Origin: Actinomyces sp. ZJ308
GTDB taxonomy: Bacteria > Actinomycetota > Actinomycetes > Actinomycetales > Actinomycetaceae
DNA length: 64,000 nucleotides
Assembly (NCBI RefSeq): GCF_011752065.1
Contig: NZ_JAAIJY010000009.1
Coordinates: forward strand, 1-64,000
Direction of reading: 5' to 3'
Part shown: positions 18,006 through 26,227 of the stretch, one piece after another
How positions within the stretch are numbered: position 1 is the stretch's first letter
Layout: each line of letters begins with the position of its first letter
The notes under the pieces: model-generated
Seen by the model: only the letters and a program-made list of their open reading frames with translations
Told to the model about the DNA's origin: nothing
Databases searched by the model: none
Translations under genes and position numbers: made by a program

Positions 18006-21000
18006 TCACCTCCTGGCGTCGAAGTAGCGGACGATGGACTCGACGTTGCCCTCGAGCAGACAGGTTGCGTGCGAACCGCTCACGGTTGCCGTCTCCAGCT
18101 CCCCCAGGACGGTACCGGGCCAGTCGACGTCGCCTCCCAGTGAGGGGTAGAAGCCCTCCACACCGTGCTCCGGCTCCAGGACGAGGACCTTGCCCAGATA
18201 CACGTCCGGGACGTAGCCGATTGTCGCCCGCAGGGAGTGTCTGAAGACGTCGTACAGAATCTCCAGCATGGTCCGGGCGCTGTCGGAGTCGGCATCGATT
18301 CCCTCGATGGCCTCGTAGATGAGCCGTCGACGACGTCGTGGGGACATTCGCGACAGATCGGTGAAGAATGCACCGATGGCGGTGTAGTCCCCATCGAGGG
18401 CGCAGAGCTCGTCGTCGGCGATGTCACGGTTGACGCCGTCGAGAATATGGCTGAGCGCGTCGTGCAGCTGACTGAGGCTGAAGGACGCTCCGATGTTGCG
18501 GGGATCCATTTCGAGAATGCATCCGTAGGCGAGCTCGCACAGGAGCTCATTGGCGATGCGGTGCGGGCACAGGTGGGTGCTGATGGTGACGACTCTTTCA
18601 ACGTGCTTTCCCAGCTCGGTGAGGATCTTGGCCGTCTCGATGGCGAGGAATCCTCCGATGCAGTACCCGACCAGCTCATAGCTGTCCATGTCGAGATCCA
18701 CGAGGTCCTGGGCGTACAGCCGCGCCCGCTCGGTCATGAGCGAGTCCGTGGGGCTGTCCAGGTACTCGTCCGAGTCTGCTCCGGTGAACCCGACGTGGGC
18801 GGTATGGGGGTCCAGATCCATGAGGGCCGGCACGAGGCGCTCGTAGTCCTTGAGCCGGCCGGTTCCCGTGTGGAACACGGCTCGGCACCGCTTGCTGCCG
18901 TCAGGGATCGCGTAGACGTGCACGCGCTCGCTGCGGGCCGGCTCGCTGGGTGCGTCACCCTGAGCAGGAGCGGCATCCCTGGTCGCTGAGGCGATGTCGG
19001 CCACCGTGGGGCGCTTGAGCATCTCCCGCATGATGAAGTCCCAGCTCTGCCCGCTCAGGGCGTCGACCTCCTGGCGCATCCTCGTGACGGTCTGGGCCAT
19101 GAGGAGCGAGTCCCCGCCCAGGGCGTAGAAGTCCTGATCCCGACCGACTTCCTCGAGGTCGAGCACGTCACGCCACACCGCGGCGATCCTCTCCTCCAGC
19201 TCGCCTCGGGGTACGATGGTTGCGGACGTGCTGGGGGCGGGGTCGGCGGAATGCGTCCCGGCCAGCGCCCGCCTGTCGATCTTCCCCTGAGGGCTCAGCG
19301 GCATGGCGTCCACGGCCTTGACGGAGACGGGGACCATGTAGCCGGGAAGATTGTCACGCAGGAAGTCCAGCAGCTCCTCCTCGACGATCGGGCGCGCACC
19401 GCCCTCCCCGACGACAAGGAGCCGTTGACCGCACTCGCGAAGGGGGTCTCCTGCAGCCGGGTACTCGGCGATCCGTTTCAGGCCCGCCCGGGCGAAGACA
19501 TCCCTCCACTGCTCATCCGTGATGAACACCTTGTGGCCGCCGGCGCGAACGTCGGTGAATTCAGTCAGACTCAGTTTGATGAATATCGAGATCAGCGCTA
19601 TGTACAGCTCGGTCACCGGTTCCATCATGACGATGATCCCGCCCGGACTCCGCAGCCGGTTCAACCGGGCGAAGGCGTCATCGATGTTGATCGCGTTGTG
19701 CAGGACGTTGGCGCACACAATGACGTCGTAGGAGCCCTCCTCGACATCCTGAGGCCCGCAATCGGCGTTGATATCGAAAAGTCCGTAGGTCATGAAATCA
19801 TACTGACGATAAGTCTTTTTCGCGCGACGCAGGAAGAATTCAGATATGTCGGTGAACCTGTACTCGGTGACAGTGTCGGGGAGTCGCGGAAGAATGTGCT
19901 CAGTCGTGGCCCCCACACCGGCGCCGACCTCGAGGATCCTGGTTGGGCGGTCCCCGCGCGCCTCGACGGCGCTCACCAGCGCATCAGACACCGCCGCGTT
20001 GATCGAGACGCTCGCACGATTTCCCCCGTAGATCGCACGGGCTGTGCCTGTCCCGCCTCCGGGGAACAGTATCTCTATCGGATTCACCTCGCCGCGCAGC
20101 TGGCTCAGCAGGGTGCTCGCCGCGTGACGCTGATAGTCGAATGACTCGGGGCTGTTGCCCACCTGGCCATCGAGCGCGGCGAATCGGTCCCAGCTGTCCT
20201 TCATGCGATAGCGCTCAAGGCTGTCCCGGGTGACGCCGAGTCCACGTTCGTCGCGCAGCAGGACGCCCTCGAAGACGAGGATGTCCAGCCAGCGGTCCAC
20301 CAGCCCCCTGAGCTCGGGAGCGGGATGGAGGCGGGCAACGATATCGCCGTCGTCACCACCTTGATGGTGGGTACCCGGTTCAGTGAAGAGTCCCGCCTCG
20401 GTGAACGCCGCCAGCAGGGCGGCCAGGGAAGCCTCGTTGGCGGCCTGAATCCATGCCGCGTAGGTTGCGGCGTCAGGGCCGGCCGGAGAGGGGCTCACGG
20501 CCCACTGACGGGTGAGGGCCTCCACCAGTGGACTGGAGTCCCCTGAGGCCGCATGAGCCGCTTCGGCGGCCGAGGAGGCCTCCTTCCGGACGGGGGTCAC
20601 GAAGGCCCTCAGCGTCTTGCGACCGTTGCCGCCCTCGGCGATGACGACGGCCTGCTCCACGTCCTGGTGCCCGCGCAGAACGGATTCGATCTCGCCCGTC
20701 TCGACCCGGTAGCCGTTGATCTTGACCTGGTTGTCAGCCCTGCCGTGGAACTCGATGACCCCGTCGGAACGGTGGCTGCCGATGTCGCCGGTGTCGTAGA
20801 GACGGCGGTTCTGCCGGGCGGAGACGAAGAACTTCTGCTCCGTGGTCTGTGGGTCATTGAGGTACTCCACCGCCAGGCTGTCTCCACAGATATGGATCCT
20901 GCCCTTGACGCCGTCGGGGCACTCGCCCAGGAGCTCGTCGAGCACGTAGACCCCCTGACGCGACAGCGGCACTCCGTAGGGGATGTTCTCCTCACCGGTG

Positions 21001-23477
21001 TGATCGGTCATCACGTGGTAGATCGACCAGATACCCGCCTCGGTGGCGCCTCCCAGGCTGATGAGCTCGGCGCGCGGGAAGACCGGCACGGCGCGCGCCG
21101 GCAACGTGCGGGGGATGACGTCGCCCGACAGCAGGATGAGCTCCAGGTTCAGGTCGGGCGGCAGGTGCTGGGCCCGACGTTCCTCGAGGAGCATCTCGAA
21201 CAGGGCGGGCACGGAGTTCCAGGTGTCCACACCGGCGGCGCGGATCAGCTCGATCCACGAGCTCGGGTCCCTGACCTCGGCCTCTGTCGGCAGGACGAGG
21301 GTCCCGGCGCTTGAGAGCGTCCCGAAGATGTCGTAGACGGACAGGTCGAAGGAGAGGCGTGAGACTCCGAGCACGGTCCTGGGGCGGGAGCGCCCGAAGC
21401 GCTCATTGACGTCGGCGATCGTGTTCATGGCGGCGGCGTGCGTCATGACGACGCCCTTGGGGGTTCCGGTGCTGCCGGAGGTGAAGATGATGTAGGCGGG
21501 CGCGTCGGCCGGCACGGGGGGTGGGAGCGGACCGGTCCAGGTGGTGGGGTGCAGACCGTCGACATCGATGACGTCCGGCGCACCGTTCGCCGCGCGGTGG
21601 CCTGCATCGGTGATGATCAGCCGCGGGCGGCAGGCCGAGATCATCCGTTCCTGGCGAGCGGCCGGCTGGTCGTGGTCGATCGGGACGTAGGTCGCCCCTC
21701 TGGACAGGACGGCGAGCACGGCGGCCACCTGCCAGACGCTCTTGCCCAGGACGACGGCGACCCTGTCTCCTTCCCCGACACCGGACAGCAACGGGTCCAG
21801 GGCCTGGACGTGTCCCGCCAGCTGTCGGTACGTGTAGCTCCTGCCACCGTGCACCAGGGCGACGTCGTCGGGACGGTCCTGTACCTGCTCCCAGAAGCCG
21901 GCGTGCAGCGTCGTGGCGGGCCGCTCGGTGTCCGTTCGCCGGATGCGGGCGCGCACGGCCTGCATCCGGCTCCCGAGGCGTACGACGTCGTCGGACTGCC
22001 AGACGGACTCGTCATCGGCCAGCCGGTCAAGGGCCTGCGTGAGGCTCTCCCACATGTCCTGGAGAATCGCCGGCGGGATGGTGCCCTCTCGCACGTCCCA
22101 GTTGACGTTGCAGGTCCCGCCGTCCTCCAGCGCCTGGCAGTCGATCCATACCTGCGGTGTGCGGCTGACGCCGTAGACGAGCTGAGCCGCCCCGTCCTCC
22201 TGGCGCCGCCGACCGGTTCCCAGCGCACCGGTGAAGACCACGGGGACGACGACGCTCTCGCCCCTGGCCCTGCTCATCTCGCGCAGGACCTCCATCCCGG
22301 GGAAGGCCGCGTGAGAGAGGTCTTCGGCCACCTGGTGCTGGGTGGTCCGGACCCTGTCGATGAATGGTCCGGGGTGCGCCCGGCTGGCGTGGACGGTGAC
22401 GTCCGTGAAGTCCCCGACGACGCGCTCGATCCCGGTGACGCGGTCGTCACGGCTCATGGACGTCACGTTGACGCAGAAGTCCGGTGAGGTCGACCACCGC
22501 CGAAGGACGTCGGTGTAGACGGTCAGCAGGACGCTCGACGGCGTCACGGCGTACTTCTTCGCCCGGGCCACCAACAAGGCCCATGACTCCGGCGAGCACC
22601 TCCAGGTGCGGCGGGTGAAGCGGACCGGACCGCTGACCTCGCCGGCGCCGTGCTCGATCGGCAGGGACGGCCTGCCCGGCAGGGAGTCGATGGCCTCCAG
22701 CCAGTACTGCCTGGCGGTGTCGTACTCCCCCCTGCCGGCTGGGGAAGCACGCCGGGAGGTGCGGGAGACGACGATGTCCCTGAAGGACACCTCGGGCAGA
22801 GGGGCGAGCGGCCTGCCGGCGTAGAGAGCCAGGAGCTCATCCACCATGACCTGAACGCTGACGAAGTCGGCGATCGTCATGTCGACGGAGAACTGCACGA
22901 TGCTGCACTCATCGAACTGGAGCAGGCGGAACTCGTGAAGCGGCCACTGACCCGGGGAGTAGGTCCTGTCCTCCATCTCGCGACGCAGGCTCAGGTAGTC
23001 CTCATCGGGGGACTGCGGGTCGTGCCCGCGCAGGTCATGCTCCCTGAGGAGGGGACCCTCCTCGAAGGGGACGACCCGGAGCATGTCCGGTGGAACCACC
23101 ACCGCCGACAGCAGGTCATGCCGTTGGATCAAGGCGTGCCAGGCGGTCTCCAGACGTGCACGGTCCAGACGCGGAGTACGCAGCTCGACATAGCTGTGGC
23201 AACCGGTTCCCCCGAGCTCGTATCCGGCGTTCCTCCCGGTGTTGTAGGCGCGCTGGATATCCGTCATGGGGAACGGTTCGTACCGCGACTCGGCGTCGTG
23301 CCGGACGGCTCCCACCGATTGCAGATACTCCAGGATCTCGTGCTTACGGCTCTTGAGAGCAGCGAGATCCTGTTCGTCCAGCACGCCCCTGGGTGCCCGG
23401 TAACCCAGCCTGTCGCCGTTGTCCCACAGGACGACGCCACGAAGCCGGAGCCCCTCAATCAGTTCCTCAGTATCCAC
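18006..23477 (-). CDS. Nonribosomal peptide synthetase, docking-Cy-A(MT)-PCP-TE (PchF-like)
   Basis: 1823 aa from GTG 23477, which has AGGAGA 6 nt upstream; the longer open frame only overlaps the preceding reductase. A TubC-type N-terminal docking domain (1-55) is followed by a Cy domain (D199-x4-D204-x2-S207). The A domain has the cysteine code D-L-Y-N-L-S-L-I-W. An inserted methyltransferase carries an intact SAM loop EVGAGVGATTE (1183-1193). Then come a PCP (Ser1457) and a C-terminal thioesterase. The order matches PchF, which makes and N-methylates the last thiazolidine of pyochelin. The thioesterase elbow is G-Y-C-I-G (Cys1606) instead of GxSxG, with His1803. It should add the third cysteine-derived ring and release the product. 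Confidence 0.95.
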   Translation of the reverse strand: MDTEELIEGLRLRGVVLWDNGDRLGYRAPRGVLDEQDLAALKSRKHEILEYLQSVGAVRHDAESRYEPFPMTDIQRAYNTGRNAGYELGGTGCHSYVELRTPRLDRARLETAWHALIQRHDLLSAVVVPPDMLRVVPFEEGPLLREHDLRGHDPQSPDEDYLSLRREMEDRTYSPGQWPLHEFRLLQFDECSIVQFSVDMTIADFVSVQVMVDELLALYAGRPLAPLPEVSFRDIVVSRTSRRASPAGRGEYDTARQYWLEAIDSLPGRPSLPIEHGAGEVSGPVRFTRRTWRCSPESWALLVARAKKYAVTPSSVLLTVYTDVLRRWSTSPDFCVNVTSMSRDDRVTGIERVVGDFTDVTVHASRAHPGPFIDRVRTTQHQVAEDLSHAAFPGMEVLREMSRARGESVVVPVVFTGALGTGRRRQEDGAAQLVYGVSRTPQVWIDCQALEDGGTCNVNWDVREGTIPPAILQDMWESLTQALDRLADDESVWQSDDVVRLGSRMQAVRARIRRTDTERPATTLHAGFWEQVQDRPDDVALVHGGRSYTYRQLAGHVQALDPLLSGVGEGDRVAVVLGKSVWQVAAVLAVLSRGATYVPIDHDQPAARQERMISACRPRLIITDAGHRAANGAPDVIDVDGLHPTTWTGPLPPPVPADAPAYIIFTSGSTGTPKGVVMTHAAAMNTIADVNERFGRSRPRTVLGVSRLSFDLSVYDIFGTLSSAGTLVLPTEAEVRDPSSWIELIRAAGVDTWNSVPALFEMLLEERRAQHLPPDLNLELILLSGDVIPRTLPARAVPVFPRAELISLGGATEAGIWSIYHVMTDHTGEENIPYGVPLSRQGVYVLDELLGECPDGVKGRIHICGDSLAVEYLNDPQTTEQKFFVSARQNRRLYDTGDIGSHRSDGVIEFHGRADNQVKINGYRVETGEIESVLRGHQDVEQAVVIAEGGNGRKTLRAFVTPVRKEASSAAEAAHAASGDSSPLVEALTRQWAVSPSPAGPDAATYAAWIQAANEASLAALLAAFTEAGLFTEPGTHHQGGDDGDIVARLHPAPELRGLVDRWLDILVFEGVLLRDERGLGVTRDSLERYRMKDSWDRFAALDGQVGNSPESFDYQRHAASTLLSQLRGEVNPIEILFPGGGTGTARAIYGGNRASVSINAAVSDALVSAVEARGDRPTRILEVGAGVGATTEHILPRLPDTVTEYRFTDISEFFLRRAKKTYRQYDFMTYGLFDINADCGPQDVEEGSYDVIVCANVLHNAINIDDAFARLNRLRSPGGIIVMMEPVTELYIALISIFIKLSLTEFTDVRAGGHKVFITDEQWRDVFARAGLKRIAEYPAAGDPLRECGQRLLVVGEGGARPIVEEELLDFLRDNLPGYMVPVSVKAVDAMPLSPQGKIDRRALAGTHSADPAPSTSATIVPRGELEERIAAVWRDVLDLEEVGRDQDFYALGGDSLLMAQTVTRMRQEVDALSGQSWDFIMREMLKRPTVADIASATRDAAPAQGDAPSEPARSERVHVYAIPDGSKRCRAVFHTGTGRLKDYERLVPALMDLDPHTAHVGFTGADSDEYLDSPTDSLMTERARLYAQDLVDLDMDSYELVGYCIGGFLAIETAKILTELGKHVERVVTISTHLCPHRIANELLCELAYGCILEMDPRNIGASFSLSQLHDALSHILDGVNRDIADDELCALDGDYTAIGAFFTDLSRMSPRRRRRLIYEAIEGIDADSDSARTMLEILYDVFRHSLRATIGYVPDVYLGKVLVLEPEHGVEGFYPSLGGDVDWPGTVLGELETATVSGSHATCLLEGNVESIVRYFDARR

Positions 23478-23529
23478 AGAAAATCTCCTGACACACTTGC
23501 GACCGCGAACGACGTATTTGCCGCCACTG

Positions 23530-24612
23530 CTACCCACCGGCGCCGACGGAGGCGTACTCCATGAGCCGGGCCAAGGAGAGGTGGGTGGGGGACATCTGGG
23601 AGCCGAGCTCCTGTGAGGACCCCAGCAGGCCTCCCATCTGCGCCCACACGGAGCAAAGAGCCAAGGTGTACTCGGCCTCATGAGCGCGCTCGGTCGGGTG
23701 GTTGATCTGACGCAGGGCGTCATCGAGAAACTCCGCCACCGCGCTGGGCCACACCAACTCGAACAGGCTGCGACGCGTCACGTCCGCCTCGACGGTCAGC
23801 TCCTCGTGGAGCACCGCCGAGCTCAGCCGCTCGTCGGCATCGACATCCAGAACGCCTTGCGCGCTACGAGGGCTGACGATGTTCGGATGCCAGAGGATCC
23901 TCCCGTCCGTCTCAGTAAGCACAAGAGTCCCGGCCGAGGTGAAGACAGTGACTCTGTGACCTGCGTGAGCGAAGTCGTCGGGGCTCGTGGGGTTCATTCT
24001 GTTGACCACGCGAAAACTGACGGGAACGTTCCTGAACGAGGCGAGCACGGTCGTGAACACCTCGGACTCGGCCCCTCGGAGATCAAGGCTCCACGGCGTG
24101 AACCCGCCGGCGACTCGCCCGACGATGTCTATCATGGAGTAAAGAAAGTGAATGCTGCACTCGGCCTGGACATGAATGATTCCGTACCGGATACGCAGCG
24201 CCTCCGCCATCTTGAGGAAGGTCTTGATCGTGGAGCTGTGACGGTAGAAGCTGTTGACGATGAACGCCCGCCCGCTTCTGGCCGCTTCTCGGTAGCAGCT
24301 CACCGCATCGGACCTGTGAACGGGATGCTCCGTGACCACGTGCTTTCCTGCGGCCAGGAACCGTTGGGCCAAGCCCGTCCCCTGCCCGCCCATGACCCCC
24401 GATCTGACCACGACGAAGGACACGTCGTGATCGGGGAGGTCCTCGATGTCCGTGCACAGGGGCACTCCCTGACTCCTGGCGACATCGCGGGACTGCTCGC
24501 TGCCCCGGGAGAGCATGCCGACCAGCTCGTAGCTCAGGGGTCGGAGCCGAAGCCCCGCAACGTAGAGACGACCGAAGGTGGCGCCGCACACGACCGCCCG
24601 CAACCTGTCCAT
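23530..24612 (-). CDS. Thiazolinyl imide reductase (PchG/Irp3 family)
   Basis: 360 aa, close to the 350-366 aa of PchG and Irp3. The Rossmann start VVCGATFGRLY (CGATFG 9-14), LSRGSEQSR and TEHPVH (94-99) are family hallmarks. The enzyme reduces a carrier-bound thiazoline to a thiazolidine using NADPH. ATG 24612 was chosen because AGGAAGG lies 8 nt upstream and the protein begins at the cofactor fold. The open frame extends to 24927 but there it overlaps the upstream gene. It precedes the PchF-like NRPS by about 50 nt. The presence of this enzyme argues that at least one of the three rings is reduced. Confidence 0.92.
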   Translation of the reverse strand: MDRLRAVVCGATFGRLYVAGLRLRPLSYELVGMLSRGSEQSRDVARSQGVPLCTDIEDLPDHDVSFVVVRSGVMGGQGTGLAQRFLAAGKHVVTEHPVHRSDAVSCYREAARSGRAFIVNSFYRHSSTIKTFLKMAEALRIRYGIIHVQAECSIHFLYSMIDIVGRVAGGFTPWSLDLRGAESEVFTTVLASFRNVPVSFRVVNRMNPTSPDDFAHAGHRVTVFTSAGTLVLTETDGRILWHPNIVSPRSAQGVLDVDADERLSSAVLHEELTVEADVTRRSLFELVWPSAVAEFLDDALRQINHPTERAHEAEYTLALCSVWAQMGGLLGSSQELGSQMSPTHLSLARLMEYASVGAGG

Positions 24613-24715
24613 ATCGAGCACCTTCCTGATGGATTCGGAGTACCGCCCCCGGCATCGCGACCGGGGCCCAGTCCTCACGTTGGACGTCATGCTGTTTCTA
24701 CGACGACGATCCAAG

Positions 24716-25897
24716 TCACACGAATCCGGACTCCACGAGCTCGTTATCGGGACGAGTCTCAGTCGCGTGGTGCGCAGTCGCGTGCTCAATCGTGACCCCG
24801 GACGATTCCAGGGATCCGATGACCGAATTCGGGTCCAGGAACTCGCACCCCCAGTGCACACCTCGCAGCTGGTCGATATCGAGACAACGAAATACGACCT
24901 CGGCCAGGATGATTGACGACAGCTCACTACTGTCCTGAGCGCGCACCGTGACTCCGACTCGCCGAAACGAGTTCCCCACGTATCCTCGCGCGCTCACCTG
25001 CAGGGCGAACCAGTTCTCCCTGCCTGCATCCAGCCTCGACTTGCTGCCATCAATCCGGGAGAACATCCTCATCAGCTCATCAGGATCGTCCGTGTGGCTG
25101 CTTGTCATGGCCTTGAGGAGCAGATGGAGCGAATCACGATCGGGAATCACCAGCATTCCGGTCAGCATCGGGATGCCGTGGGCGGACGCCACGTTGCGCA
25201 GCTCGTCGGTCACGAAGGGCGAATGGACGGCCTCGGCGTCCGACGGGAAGGAGTCCATGTCCGCCTCCTCCCCGTCGCGCTTGACGTACGGGCAGGGGGC
25301 TCCGTCGACCAGCATCTGGCCGGGGTAGCCGTACCCGTCGCGCGTACTGAGGATGACGTCGGCGAATCCCGCCACGCCCCCTTGCTCCCGGCCCCCGCTG
25401 CACACGGTCACCGACACGCATCTGTCCAGCCGCCTCGCGACGTAGCGCGCCAGGAGTCCGCTCAGCCCGGGAGTGCACCCCGCATTGATGACGCAGGCGC
25501 ACTGCCCGTCGTAGTCGTTGAAGACGCTGCCCCCGAAGGGATCGACATAGATCGTGCCCGAGGGCAACGCGCCGGCGACGCTGTCCCTGATGATGTACGA
25601 GGGGCCCGCGCAGTTCACGACCACGCCGCACCCTTGAGCGAACTCGCGCACGCCTGCCGCATTCCGGGCGTCGACGAGGAAGGACCCCTCATCCGGAGTC
25701 CTTCTGGTCCTGTTCGCGCAGACGACCTCGCACCCCGAGCGGCGCAGGAGCTCGACCAGCATCCGCCCAACGGCTCCGTGCGAGCCGATGACCCCGATGC
25801 GGTGCCCGCTAGCAGCTTGCGACAAGACGCCTCCCCACAGATCGGTAGCCGAGCTCACGGATGCGCATGACACCGAAGGGACGTCCCGGCTACGCAC
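24716..25897 (-). CDS. Saccharopine dehydrogenase-like NAD(P)-binding oxidoreductase
   Basis: Up to 393 aa. A Rossmann fold is clear: GVIGSHGAVG at 35-44 and VVNCAGPSY at 94-101, as in saccharopine/homospermidine dehydrogenase-like proteins. The C-terminal part is not assignable to a known substrate. It is the first gene of the NRPS operon, downstream of the iron-box-like site. The longest frame starts at GTG 25897 without a ribosome site. TTG 25825, four nt after GGGGAGG and nine residues before the cofactor motif, is an attractive alternative. It could reduce a second ring or an imine, but its role is unknown. Confidence 0.75.
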   Translation of the reverse strand: MRSRDVPSVSCASVSSATDLWGGVLSQAASGHRIGVIGSHGAVGRMLVELLRRSGCEVVCANRTRRTPDEGSFLVDARNAAGVREFAQGCGVVVNCAGPSYIIRDSVAGALPSGTIYVDPFGGSVFNDYDGQCACVINAGCTPGLSGLLARYVARRLDRCVSVTVCSGGREQGGVAGFADVILSTRDGYGYPGQMLVDGAPCPYVKRDGEEADMDSFPSDAEAVHSPFVTDELRNVASAHGIPMLTGMLVIPDRDSLHLLLKAMTSSHTDDPDELMRMFSRIDGSKSRLDAGRENWFALQVSARGYVGNSFRRVGVTVRAQDSSELSSIILAEVVFRCLDIDQLRGVHWGCEFLDPNSVIGSLESSGVTIEHATAHHATETRPDNELVESGFV

Positions 25898-26227
25898 CCT
25901 GCAAATATACTGTTTCTTTAGTTAGGTATACTTTACCTTAGTTACGGTTCCGTGTCAATAGACCACAAGCCCCCTTGGACACAGGGAGCACTGATCGTCA
26001 CAGACGAGAAGAGGCCTCTCGCCAACACTCGACACCGCGGTGCGCAGCGGCCATCTTCATCGCTCTCATCGCTGCTATGACAGGGTTTTCGTGCGATGGA
26101 ACCGCACCTTCGGCGATGGACGGCTCTCCACCTCAGACGCATCCACCCACGGCGGAGATATCCTCCGCTTTGACTTCACCCTGTCGTAAAAATGTGGACT
26201 CGCCCGTCGTGCGTCACGACGTTTCCG
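25898..26227. other. Gene-free promoter region of the metallophore operon
   Basis: About 330 nt between two minus-strand units. It holds the DtxR-like box at 25922-25940 and AT-rich sequence around it. Short open frames on both strands have no ribosome site and no recognisable protein. I see no clear terminator for the ECF gene unit, which ends at 26228 and reads away from this gap. Confidence 0.5.
25922..25940 (-). promoter_or_regulatory. DtxR/IdeR-like iron box upstream of the metallophore operon
   Basis: The 19-mer TTAGGTATACTTTACCTTA is an imperfect palindrome carrying both conserved half-sites of the DtxR box (TTAGGT on the left, ACCT-A on the right) at the correct 7-nt spacing. It lies 25-43 nt before the GTG of the first operon gene, in an AT-rich promoter. 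Iron repression of the NRPS operon is therefore likely. Confidence 0.65.
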
